From an uncultured bacterium (GTDB taxonomy: Bacteria; Patescibacteriota; Minisyncoccia; Phycocordibacterales; PALSA-1337), in assembly GCA_903905325.1 (NCBI GenBank), contig CAIVGA010000014.1:1-12269 (forward strand): a stretch of 12,269 nt of DNA, given 5' to 3'. Under the pieces are notes generated by a model. It had not been told where the DNA came from, did no database searches, and saw nothing but the letters and a program-made list of their open reading frames with translations. The translations under genes and the position numbers were made by a program. Positions 1-6,713 of the stretch are shown piece after piece; position 1 is the first letter of the stretch, and each line of letters starts with the position of its first letter.

Positions 1-45
1 GTTGGTTCCCCATTGATAATCTACCAACCAATACCATACCTTAAC

Positions 46-1062
46 CTACTTCACCATCTCCAAAACCGCTAACTCGAGTGGCAAACTTTCTATACGTGCA
101 CGACCTATCTGGTCAGCAGCTTCGAGAAGTACTGAAAGTGTATGGGCTGTAACACCTTTGTTCCCTGCTTGCGCCAAGATAAACCTCCAATCATCTTCTG
201 AAATACGATCTTTTATATAATCTTTTGAGGAAGGAGAATTTTGGAGGAGAAATATAAAACGCATTTTTTCCAAAACTAGTGTGGTGAAAGTATTAATAGA
301 TAACGAGGCTTGCTCTACTTCACTAAGAGTTTTTATGGCAGTATCGGCATTCTTGGCAATAAGATTTTCAATAAAACTATTCACTAGCTGGGCATTTGGA
401 GCACCGGTAATAGCTTCAACTTCTCCGCGAGTGATTTTTTTAGCCGAAGATGATGCGATTACTTTCTCAAGAGTTCCAAGAGCGTCACGGAAGGAACCGT
501 CACCAAGCAAAGCGATAAGATCAGCTGCACCAGGATCCAGAATATAACCCTCTTGCTTTGCAATAGAGATAATGTGTGTGCGAATAACATCACGTGTAGG
601 ACGCTTAAAAGTAAAAGTCTGACAACGTGAAATTATAGTTTCTGGAACTTTGTTTAGTTCAGTTGTAGCAAGTATGAAAATGACGTGAGCTGGTGGTTCT
701 TCCAGTGTTTTGAGGAGCGCATTCCACGCATCTTTGGAAAGCATATGCACCTCGTCAATAATATAAACTTTGTAAGGTGAAGAAAATGACAACACAGAAA
801 CGTGTTCACGAAGATGACGGATATCATCTATACCTCTGTTTGAAGCCGCGTCTATTTCGTATATATCTTCGTCAGCCATGCCAAGCGACTTTGCGAGAAT
901 ACGAGCGACACTCGTCTTTCCAGTACCACGACTTCCTGAAAATAGAAAAGCATGAGCAACATGCTTACCGGATATGGCACTTTTGAGCACACTGACAATA
1001 TGATCTTGTCCGACAACATCAGACCATTTTTGAGGACGATAAGTTCTGTATAAGACGGTCAT
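46..1062 (-). CDS. dnaX: DNA polymerase III clamp-loader subunit (gamma/tau), short form
   Basis: ATPase subunit of the clamp loader, which opens the sliding clamp and puts it on primed DNA at the replication fork. The N-terminus (LYRTYRPQKWSDVVGQ) is typical of DnaX. Walker A GSRGTGKTS is at residues 43-51, Walker B IIDEVHML at 101-108, sensor 1 LATTE at 131-135 with the arginine-finger SRC at 145-147, and sensor 2 GDGSFRDAL at 187-195. An alpha-helical domain III fills the C-terminus. At 338 residues it resembles the gamma form and lacks the tau regions that contact DnaB and the polymerase. The four-cysteine zinc module normally lying between Walker A and the DAASNRG segment is absent: residues 58-70 run straight across. 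It is the last visible gene of the serS operon, 4 nt after dus, with no clear ribosome binding site. Identity is secure; the absence of a tau form is inferred from length. Confidence 0.96.
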   Translation of the reverse strand: MTVLYRTYRPQKWSDVVGQDHIVSVLKSAISGKHVAHAFLFSGSRGTGKTSVARILAKSLGMADEDIYEIDAASNRGIDDIRHLREHVSVLSFSSPYKVYIIDEVHMLSKDAWNALLKTLEEPPAHVIFILATTELNKVPETIISRCQTFTFKRPTRDVIRTHIISIAKQEGYILDPGAADLIALLGDGSFRDALGTLEKVIASSSAKKITRGEVEAITGAPNAQLVNSFIENLIAKNADTAIKTLSEVEQASLSINTFTTLVLEKMRFIFLLQNSPSSKDYIKDRISEDDWRFILAQAGNKGVTAHTLSVLLEAADQIGRARIESLPLELAVLEMVK

Positions 1063-1066
1063 GGAG

Positions 1067-2182
1067 CTATTTTAGCATAGGTTTAATAATAGCGGTGACT
1101 TCTTTAATATTCTCCGTTTCCATAAGTTTTACACGAAGATCTTTCGCTCCATCCCAGCCGAATACATAAGCCTTGAAGTGTTTTTTCATGATTGCGAAGT
1201 TTTTTATAGCTCTGTGATTTTTAGCAGATTTTTTCGGTGATGAACAATGAAAAGTTTTATCAAAAAGTTTGGCATGCTCTAGAAGAATTTTTAGGCGAGT
1301 TTTTACTATAAATTCTGGTTGGTTGATATGTACTCTGTTCAAATTTTCGATGTCACAAGTTGTGACATCATTATTTTTCAATTGATGCTTGCTCATACCG
1401 CCAAACAACCACGGCTTCCCAAATATTCCCCGACCGATCATTACCCCATCACAACCGGAGGCCTTAATTTTTACCAAACCGTCGGCAATAGACCCCACGT
1501 CACCATTTCCTATTATTAGAGTCCGTGTTTCTACTGGCAAACTAGCTTGAACTTCGTCTCTCAATTTCACAATCTCTGGCATAATCTCCCAATGAGCCGG
1601 AACATCTGACATTTCCTTACGGGTGCGAAGGTGAACGGTCAATGCGGGTAAATTTTGCTCAAGGAGTAATTTAATCCAACCCAAATCTACCTTGTTATAT
1701 CCAATACGCGTCTTCACGGAAACTGGAATACCGCCAGCACCTTTTTTACCACCCACCCCTTCTCGTGCCGCTTGCAATACTGCAAGTGCGGCCGCGGGAT
1801 TTTTTATCATAGCCGCACCACCACCTTGTTTTTCGACTGCACGATCGGGACATCCCATATTTATGTCGAGTCCATCAAAACCAAGCTTTGCCACAAGTCT
1901 AGCTGCTTTACGCATAGCTTCTGGATGATCAGTAAAAAGCTGGGCAACTATTGGTCGCTCTTTCGGTGAGAATTTCAGATCAATAAGCAATCGCTTCTTG
2001 CCGACAGAAACTAGACCATCTGCTGACACAAATTCCGTCCACATCACATCTGGCTTGCCATACTTGGTTATAATCGAACGAAAAGCAAAATCAGTCACAT
2101 TCGCCATTGGAGCCAAAACAAAAAACGGTCTATTTAATTTTTGCCAGAAATTTTTAATCATTTTTTCGATTTTGTCTAACAT
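1067..2182 (-). CDS. dus: tRNA-dihydrouridine synthase
   Basis: Flavin-dependent enzyme that reduces uridines in the tRNA D-loop to dihydrouridine. A TIM barrel occupies about residues 18-260: the FMN-loop motif LAPMANVTD (23-31), the catalytic cysteine C111 in DINMGCPD, KTRIG (157-161), HLRTRKE (184-190), NGDV (226-229) and the phosphate-binding MIGRGIFGKPW (248-258). The usual HGRT motif reads HLRT. A helical C-terminal tRNA-binding domain follows. The linker between barrel and helical domain contains residues 272-278 (DVTTCDI), encoded exactly by a 21-bp perfect palindrome that recurs in the ORF6N gene near 6.5 kb. The start overlaps the upstream carboxypeptidase gene by 29 nt. Met8 (2161) would reduce this to 8 nt, and neither start has a clear ribosome binding site. 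At 371 residues it is somewhat longer than usual for the family. The Dus subfamily (A, B or C) is not resolved. Confidence 0.93.
   Translation of the reverse strand: MLDKIEKMIKNFWQKLNRPFFVLAPMANVTDFAFRSIITKYGKPDVMWTEFVSADGLVSVGKKRLLIDLKFSPKERPIVAQLFTDHPEAMRKAARLVAKLGFDGLDINMGCPDRAVEKQGGGAAMIKNPAAALAVLQAAREGVGGKKGAGGIPVSVKTRIGYNKVDLGWIKLLLEQNLPALTVHLRTRKEMSDVPAHWEIMPEIVKLRDEVQASLPVETRTLIIGNGDVGSIADGLVKIKASGCDGVMIGRGIFGKPWLFGGMSKHQLKNNDVTTCDIENLNRVHINQPEFIVKTRLKILLEHAKLFDKTFHCSSPKKSAKNHRAIKNFAIMKKHFKAYVFGWDGAKDLRVKLMETENIKEVTAIIKPMLK
1349..1369. repeat. 21-bp perfect palindrome inside dus
   Basis: Two 10-bp arms, GATGTCACAA and its exact reverse complement, flank a single central base. Read on the minus strand, the palindrome and its flank match the one at 6487-6509 over 23 consecutive bases. 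Here it encodes DVTTCDI in dus, in a different frame from the other copy, so the conservation is at DNA level. It lies in the linker between the two Dus domains, a place likely to tolerate extra residues. It could be a protein binding site, a mobile repeat or a transcript hairpin; the function is unknown. Confidence 0.85.
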
Positions 2183-3077
2183 TCATTTGACTAGTATTAA
2201 TTTGTGCTAATAACGTTTCCACATCTTGATCTCTGGTCGAACTACCAAGAACAACAACGGCATAAATATCACTACTCTGACCAACAGAAAACAAACCAAT
2301 TCCAGTTCGATTGGCTTCTGGTAAATAACCATTTTTACCACCAAGATAATTAGACCAGCTCAAAAAATGTGTTGGATTGACCCAATTATGATCACGAACT
2401 GTAATGTTTTTAAGTTCGGTGATTTTCAAAATGACCGGATCATTCAAACGAATCCAATCAATTACACGCGCCATGTCACTAGCTGTAGAAATACTGTTTG
2501 GTGACAATCCGGCAGGGTCAGCAATACTTGTCCTATATGCACCAATGGATTGCATAAAATCATTCATGGCATTTATAAACTTTGCGCGACCATAAACAAA
2601 GGCCAAAGCTTCTGCAGCATCATTAGAAGAAACCATAAGAAGTGGGTACAAAAGATCGCTTATGCTATACGTCTCACCATTTCTAAAATTGGCCGTGTTT
2701 CCATACGTCTGTAAGATCAATGAGTTCATGGTGATACGAGTATTTGGATCGATGAGACGTCTCGCAACACTGGCAGTAATCAGTTTTGTAAGTGAAGCAA
2801 TGGGGAGAAGCTTATCGGAATCTTTTTCAAGAATAACTTTATTGGTTGTCAGGTCTCTAACAATATAAGCTTTGGCAGTGATAGTAGAAGTACTTAAAGG
2901 CCTGGATTCTGAAAAACTTGATTCACCTTCTTCCTGTAAAGCTGTAAGTGTAGTAACCGGCGTGGTTATGAGAGTTTGTTTACGAAAATTTTGAGCAGTT
3001 TTCAGAATAGCAAGAACAGCAAAACACAAAATAAGACAAGCTAGACCGCCAAAGAAAACTGTAAAAAAGTTCTTCAT
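2154..3077 (-). CDS. D-alanyl-D-alanine carboxypeptidase-like protein (peptidase S11)
   Basis: Serine hydrolase of the low-molecular-weight penicillin-binding protein type, which trims the terminal D-Ala from peptidoglycan stem peptides outside the membrane. A hydrophobic segment at residues 4-25 is an uncleaved anchor or signal peptide; there is no lipobox. The catalytic motifs are in the family order: S95-L-T-K98 in IASLTKLITA, S150-S-N152 in MVSSNDAAEA, and a third box at 248-250 that reads KNG instead of the classical KTG (GGKNGYLPEA). IADPAGLS (185-192) also fits the family. At 307 residues it has the catalytic domain but little room for the C-terminal beta domain of PBP5. It follows the ftsQ-like gene by 15 nt and overlaps dus by 29 nt. 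Pairing with a division gene fits septal wall maturation (inference). The altered third box leaves catalytic efficiency open. Confidence 0.88.
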   Translation of the reverse strand: MKNFFTVFFGGLACLILCFAVLAILKTAQNFRKQTLITTPVTTLTALQEEGESSFSESRPLSTSTITAKAYIVRDLTTNKVILEKDSDKLLPIASLTKLITASVARRLIDPNTRITMNSLILQTYGNTANFRNGETYSISDLLYPLLMVSSNDAAEALAFVYGRAKFINAMNDFMQSIGAYRTSIADPAGLSPNSISTASDMARVIDWIRLNDPVILKITELKNITVRDHNWVNPTHFLSWSNYLGGKNGYLPEANRTGIGLFSVGQSSDIYAVVVLGSSTRDQDVETLLAQINTSQMNVRQNRKND

Positions 3078-3092
3078 ATACTATCTATCATA

Positions 3093-3905
3093 TCATCTAT
3101 AAAAAATATTTGATCCATAACGAACATCAACATACTCCAGAGATGATGTAGAACTTGAAGCTACAGCACTATTAGACCAGAATGTGATGAGATTTGAAAT
3201 TTCTTTCAAAATAGGCTGGACTTCATTGAAATATATAACAGTCATGTCTGATTTTCCTTTGACATACATCTCATATTCGTAATCAGGTTTTATTAGAATA
3301 CCTTGAACATTGATACCATTTTGGCTGACGATGTCATAAGCATTTTGTAATTGTGAAAATCTAGTAGAAGACGCTATAAATGATCCAAGTATTGCAGCTG
3401 GAGCATAAAAATGATCAAAAGTTTGTGGATATGAATCAGGAACATTTTGAAAAGCAAAACCATTCTTATCAACCAAATAACAACCTGTTAAAGAGTGGTT
3501 ATCAAAATCTGGTAATTCTGGACAAGCAATCGCAGATGGAGTTTTTTCGATAACTGCTATCAAAATTTGGTGTAGACCGTCTGCATGCACGATCACACTA
3601 TCTATTCTAGGAGAGAGATTCATCAGATTTTTAACCAGAGCTGAACGTGGATATGTGATAATACTCCTACGAGAAAAAATTCCCATATAATTTCCTTCCA
3701 ATGTTTTATCAGCAGCTATTTGTAGTAGTGGTGCTATATCACTATCTGCCCCATTTATTTGAATAGAATTAATAACAAATGTTGGCAATCTCACAAACCA
3801 GGATATTACAAATATAACAACTGCCACAAGCACAATGCCGACAATGGTTTTTAAAAAAAACGTAGACTTGCGCTTTTTATTGAATCGCAATGACTGTTTT
3901 ACCAT
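3093..3905 (-). CDS. ftsQ: FtsQ/DivIB-like cell division protein
   Basis: Probable bitopic division protein linking early and late divisome components. A short basic cytoplasmic tail (residues 1-18, rich in K and R) is followed by one transmembrane helix at about 19-40. A POTRA-like segment (44-123) starts INSIQINGAD and ends with a strand HQILIAVIEKTPSAIA, which resembles the FtsQ 'v.v.Er.PvA' end. The C-terminus EYVDVRYGSNIFYR (257-270) matches the beta-strand pattern at the end of many FtsQ proteins. Length (270 residues) and topology fit the family. The start overlaps the end of serS by 29 nt and is supported by the ribosome binding site GGTGA, 6 nt upstream, so translational coupling to serS is likely. 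The neighbouring carboxypeptidase supports an envelope role. Sequence divergence is high, so the assignment rests on topology, the POTRA pattern and the C-terminal strand. Confidence 0.78.
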   Translation of the reverse strand: MVKQSLRFNKKRKSTFFLKTIVGIVLVAVVIFVISWFVRLPTFVINSIQINGADSDIAPLLQIAADKTLEGNYMGIFSRRSIITYPRSALVKNLMNLSPRIDSVIVHADGLHQILIAVIEKTPSAIACPELPDFDNHSLTGCYLVDKNGFAFQNVPDSYPQTFDHFYAPAAILGSFIASSTRFSQLQNAYDIVSQNGINVQGILIKPDYEYEMYVKGKSDMTVIYFNEVQPILKEISNLITFWSNSAVASSSTSSLEYVDVRYGSNIFYR

Positions 3906-5160
3906 AATATTTCACCAATACATCAGGAATTTTGATGGTGCCATCTGCTTGCTGGAAATTTTCTATGAGAGAAACGAGGATGCGCGGAGATGGAAGCGCA
4001 GTCGAATTGAGTGAATGAGTATATTTCATTTTACCTTCGGCGTCCTTATAACGTATATTGAGACGACGTGTCTGGAAATCGTGAAAATATGACGCTGAAC
4101 TGATTTCGCGATATTTGCCTTCCTTTGGAACCCAAAGTTCTACATCATATTTCTTGACCTGACCAAGTCCAAGATCACCGCCACAATTTATGACAGTACG
4201 ATATGGAATATTCAAAGATTCCATGAATTCTTCTATGTTACGGTTCACCTCCTCGTGATATTTTACAGAAGTTTCATGATTTGCCTCACAAATTATGACT
4301 TGCTCAAACTTATAAAATTCATTTACACGAATAAGACCACGTACGTCTTTACCATGAGCACCAGCCTCTCTGCGGTAACAAGGTGAAAAACCAAGATATC
4401 TCTTTGGTAAATCAGCCAGAGTCAAAGTTTCATCTGCGTGTAGACCCATCAGTGGAACTTCAGCAGTTCCGGCAAGATAGTCACCATCCTGAGTTTTGTA
4501 CATATCTTCTTCACCTTGAGGAAGATAGCCTGTACCAAATAAATTGATGCGTCTAACTATAATCGGAGGGATTACTGGAACAAAATTCTTTCCAGAAAAG
4601 AAATCTAGGGCATAATTCCAAATTGCAAAACAAAGCTTAACTCCCTCTCCTGTCAGGAAATATCCACGAAAACCGTGTACTTTAGAACCACGTTCAAAAT
4701 CGACCATGCCGAGCTTGGTCATGAGTTCTATATGATCTTTGGGAATAAATGTGAATTGGGTTTTTTCACCCCAAGTTTTGACCTCTTTGTTTTCTGCATC
4801 ACTTGCTCCATCCGGAACAGACATGTCTGGAATATTTGGGACATGTAGCATTAAATTCTGCCATTTAACCATAATATCCTTGAGTGCTTGCTCATCTTGT
4901 TCAAGACCGGTCTTCACCGTCTTCATTGAAGAAATGAGAGCGGCACGCTCTTCTGGTGAAATTATCTTGCCAGCTCCCGCAGCTCCGATCTTTTCACTTG
5001 CAGTATTCTGTTCAGCACGTCTCTTTTCGGCACTAGTCATAAGCTCACGGCGCTTGTCATCGAGTGCAATAAGTTCCTCTACTTTGAAATCTAAATGTTT
5101 CTTCTGCGCAGCCTTGGCTACGAGATCTTTATTTTCACGTATAAACTTTATATCTAACAT
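3877..5160 (-). CDS. serS: Seryl-tRNA synthetase
   Basis: Class II aminoacyl-tRNA synthetase that charges tRNA-Ser. The N-terminal coiled-coil arm that reads the tRNA long variable arm spans about residues 1-110 (MLDIKFIREN start, charged heptads to VPNIPDMSVP). Motif 1 includes VPVIPPIIVRR (194-204), the serine-site TAE is at 232-234, and motif 2 is CYRREAGAHGKDVRGLIRVN (261-280) followed by EFYKFEQ. Motif 3 (382-401) has the conserved arginine R393 in LPSPRILVSLIENFQ, but the usual glycine-rich 'NGSGLAVGR' reads NSTALPSPR. Length, 427 residues, is normal. It is the first gene of the five-gene leftward operon. An extended -10 element ends 6 nt before the ATG and no ribosome binding site is present, suggesting a leaderless mRNA. 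The end overlaps ftsQ. Confidence 0.97.
   Translation of the reverse strand: MLDIKFIRENKDLVAKAAQKKHLDFKVEELIALDDKRRELMTSAEKRRAEQNTASEKIGAAGAGKIISPEERAALISSMKTVKTGLEQDEQALKDIMVKWQNLMLHVPNIPDMSVPDGASDAENKEVKTWGEKTQFTFIPKDHIELMTKLGMVDFERGSKVHGFRGYFLTGEGVKLCFAIWNYALDFFSGKNFVPVIPPIIVRRINLFGTGYLPQGEEDMYKTQDGDYLAGTAEVPLMGLHADETLTLADLPKRYLGFSPCYRREAGAHGKDVRGLIRVNEFYKFEQVIICEANHETSVKYHEEVNRNIEEFMESLNIPYRTVINCGGDLGLGQVKKYDVELWVPKEGKYREISSASYFHDFQTRRLNIRYKDAEGKMKYTHSLNSTALPSPRILVSLIENFQQADGTIKIPDVLVKYYGKTVIAIQ
3912..3916 (-). promoter_or_regulatory. Shine-Dalgarno site for ftsQ, inside serS
   Basis: GGTGA, part of the anti-16S complement, lies 6 nt before the ftsQ ATG on the minus strand and within the last codons of serS. 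It supports this start despite the 29-nt overlap. It is one of only two clear ribosome binding sites in the window. Confidence 0.55.
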
Positions 5161-5166
5161 GGGAAT

Positions 5167-5175
5167 ATTGTAACA
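5167..5175 (-). promoter_or_regulatory. Extended -10 promoter for the serS operon, probably leaderless
   Basis: On the minus strand TGTTACAAT is an extended -10 element (TG, one base, TACAAT; 5 of 6 matches to TATAAT). It ends 6 nt before the serS ATG, so the predicted transcript starts at or next to the start codon. No good -35 hexamer is seen; the expected position falls on the 13-nt repeat at 5186-5198. The same arrangement occurs at parB. Confidence 0.5.
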
Positions 5176-5185
5176 CTTTCTATTT

Positions 5186-5218
5186 TATTTGCCATTTCCA
5201 GCCAATATTTGCCATTTC
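5186..5218. repeat. Direct repeat pair in the serS-dprA divergent spacer
   Basis: The 13-mer TATTTGCCATTTC occurs at 5186-5198 and again at 5206-5218, a 20-bp period or about two helical turns, so both copies face the same side of the helix. Relative to the predicted serS start they cover roughly -26 to -38 and -46 to -58, where a regulator or promoter-upstream contact would sit. It may be an operator; no regulator is identified here. The rest of the 150-bp spacer is AT-rich, with nothing else recognised except a weak -10-like CATAAT (5294-5299) before dprA. Confidence 0.5.
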
Positions 5219-5310
5219 TTCATATTAACTTTACGGAAAATTCATTATTAATTCATAGAATATTCATTTCTACACATTATTATGGTGGATTATCATAATG
5301 ACTCATTTTT

Positions 5311-6276
5311 ATGGATATCCATGAATTACTGCCAGATCAGTTTCCTTATTTACTAAGGCAAATCGAAAAACCTCCGAAATTTCTTAAATACATTGGCCAA
5401 TTACCGCCAGACTCGTACAAATTCCTATGCGTAGTCGGTTCAAGAACTCATAGTAGTTATGGTTTGAACGCGTGTAAGAAGCTTATTAGCGGCTTACGTG
5501 GTTATCCTATCGTTATAGTGTCTGGGATGGCAATAGGAATTGACTCGATAGCACACGAAACTGCGCTTGAAGTCGGATTAAAAACAATTGCGGTACCGGG
5601 TTCCGGGTTAAATGATGATGTGTTGTATCCAAAATTAAAAAGGCCATTGGCAAAACAGATTATTAATTCTGAGGGGATTTTAATGTCACCATTCCACAAT
5701 CACCAAGTTGCTACTGATTGGACTTTCCCTGTTCGAAATCAAGTAATGGCAGGTCTCTCACACGCTATTCTCATTATTGAGGCGAGACGTGATTCTGGAA
5801 CAATGATTACCGCCAGAGCTGCGAGCGATTACAGTCGTGATCTTTTAGCAGTTCCTGGCTCCGTTTTTTCTGATTTATCTCAGGGTGTTAATGAGTTAAT
5901 AAGAGATGGGGCAACGGCGATAACATGTTCAGAAGATATTCTCGAGATGTTGAGACTTGAAGTTAACGAGTCAACAAAAAGTATAATCCATCCCGATTTT
6001 AGTGAGCAGGAAAAAGCAGCTAAAAAAGAGCAGCAAACCTATCTGAGGAGTGGTAAACCAAAAAGTTGCAAACCAGATACAGTAGCGAGATTTCTCCTAG
6101 ACTCTACACTTACTGATAATGAACGGGCTTTGATCAAATGCATGGCCACTCCACGGCTGCGGGATGAATTGATAGAAATGTTGCATATTGAAGTGTCTGT
6201 ACTAAATGGGTTATTGGTCGAACTCGAGTTGCGCGGAATTGCCTATGAACAAGATGGGTATTTTGTACTCAAATAA
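5311..6276 (+). CDS. dprA: DNA-processing protein DprA (Smf)
   Basis: Binds incoming single-stranded DNA during natural transformation and loads RecA on it. A Rossmann-like DprA core covers about residues 35-220: VVGSRTHSSYG (41-51), SGMAIGIDSIAH (71-82), TIAVPGSGLNDDVLYP (92-107), the signature FPVRNQVMAGLS (139-150; usually FPxRNRxIAGLS), DSGTMITA (161-168) and AVPGSVFSDLSQG (180-192). A charged linker (about 221-255) leads to a C-terminal winged-helix DML1-type segment (about 264-321). The N-terminal SAM domain is reduced to some 35 residues, so the protein is shorter (321) than many homologues. Its presence suggests competence, which many reduced CPR genomes are thought to keep. A weak CATAAT -10 (5294-5299) with a very short leader could drive it. 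It stands 3 nt before the ORF6N gene and upstream of topA, its usual neighbour. Confidence 0.94.
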   Translation: MDIHELLPDQFPYLLRQIEKPPKFLKYIGQLPPDSYKFLCVVGSRTHSSYGLNACKKLISGLRGYPIVIVSGMAIGIDSIAHETALEVGLKTIAVPGSGLNDDVLYPKLKRPLAKQIINSEGILMSPFHNHQVATDWTFPVRNQVMAGLSHAILIIEARRDSGTMITARAASDYSRDLLAVPGSVFSDLSQGVNELIRDGATAITCSEDILEMLRLEVNESTKSIIHPDFSEQEKAAKKEQQTYLRSGKPKSCKPDTVARFLLDSTLTDNERALIKCMATPRLRDELIEMLHIEVSVLNGLLVELELRGIAYEQDGYFVLK

Positions 6277-6279
6277 TAT

Positions 6280-6639
6280 ATGTCGGCAGATTTTGATTCA
6301 CTAGAAAATTTGGGGTATAAAATATATCGAGCTAGAGGTCAACTTGTAATTCTGGATTCAGATGTTGCCAAATTGTTTTTAACACAAACAAGAAATTTGA
6401 ATCAGCAGGTCCAAAGAAACTTAAACAATTTGCCAGAGGACTCGGTTTTTAGACTAACAAAGGAAGAGTATGGAGATTTAAAAAACATGATGTCACAACT
6501 TGTGACATCAAGAATTCGAGAAGGTACATATCGAAATGGAGGCAAAATTAAGCCTCCATACGTCTTCACTGAAGAGGGATTAAACTCGATACACGTATTC
6601 CTTAGAAAATTCGTCACTATAGAAAAATTCCTCAATTAA
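6280..6639 (+). CDS. Small ORF6N-domain (KilA-N/Bro-N related) protein, possibly truncated
   Basis: Putative DNA-binding protein of the phage-linked ORF6N type. Residues 13-104 follow the domain consensus: YKIYRARGQLVILDSDVAKL, then LNQQVQRNLNNLPEDSVFRLTKEEY with the hallmark asparagine-rich and PEDxxFxLTKEE stretches, SQLVTSR (72-78), and PPYVFTEEGLNS (92-103; consensus PYAFTEQGV). The family normally continues through a serine/arginine-rich helix ('RAIxVNIxIMRAFV'). Here the frame ends soon after, at residue 119, with a divergent tail, so the gene may be a shortened relic or a minimal version. No KilA-C or other effector domain is attached. Codons for residues 70-77 carry a 23-bp perfect palindrome shared with dus. 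The gene sits 3 nt after dprA and separates the conserved dprA-topA pair, which suggests a later arrival. Function is unknown; autoregulation through the palindrome is conjecture. Confidence 0.8.
   Translation: MSADFDSLENLGYKIYRARGQLVILDSDVAKLFLTQTRNLNQQVQRNLNNLPEDSVFRLTKEEYGDLKNMMSQLVTSRIREGTYRNGGKIKPPYVFTEEGLNSIHVFLRKFVTIEKFLN
6488..6510. repeat. 23-bp perfect palindrome inside the ORF6N gene
   Basis: Two 11-bp arms, TGATGTCACAA and its exact reverse complement, surround a central C. It encodes the conserved ORF6N stretch around MSQLVTS. Its 21-bp core is identical, on the opposite strand, to the palindrome in dus at 1349-1369. An odd-length palindrome with one central base fits a dimeric DNA-binding protein, and the transcript could also form a strong hairpin. 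Confidence 0.85.
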
Positions 6640-6663
6640 ATCTCCATATATTTCTCCCCACCT

Positions 6664-6693
6664 TTGCACTTTTCTATATCTTCATGTAATACT
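6664..6693 (+). promoter_or_regulatory. Candidate promoter for topA
   Basis: TTGCAC (6664-6669) is followed by an 18-nt spacer that ends in an extended TG (6685-6686), then the -10-like AATACT (6688-6693; 4 of 6 matches). Predicted start near 6700, giving a leader of about 14 nt to the topA ATG without a clear ribosome binding site. It lies in the 74-nt gap after the ORF6N gene and would let topA be expressed independently of dprA. Confidence 0.4.
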
Positions 6694-6713
6694 TAGCACG
6701 CGACACATATTTT

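Noticed and set aside
1..28. GTTGGT/ACCAAC inverted repeat at the left edge as a terminator for the dnaX operon
   Set aside because: The stem has 6 bp with a 16-nt loop, and the following bases are outside the window, so a U run cannot be checked.
3093..3095. UGA recoding as in Gracilibacteria or Absconditabacteria
   Set aside because: TGA ends ftsQ and capA at the natural protein ends, and no conserved gene has an internal TGA.
4739..5173. A 144-codon open frame antisense to serS
   Set aside because: It lies wholly over the well-supported serS N-terminal coiled coil, its composition is a serine/alanine-rich mirror of serS codons, and it has no recognisable domain or ribosome binding site.
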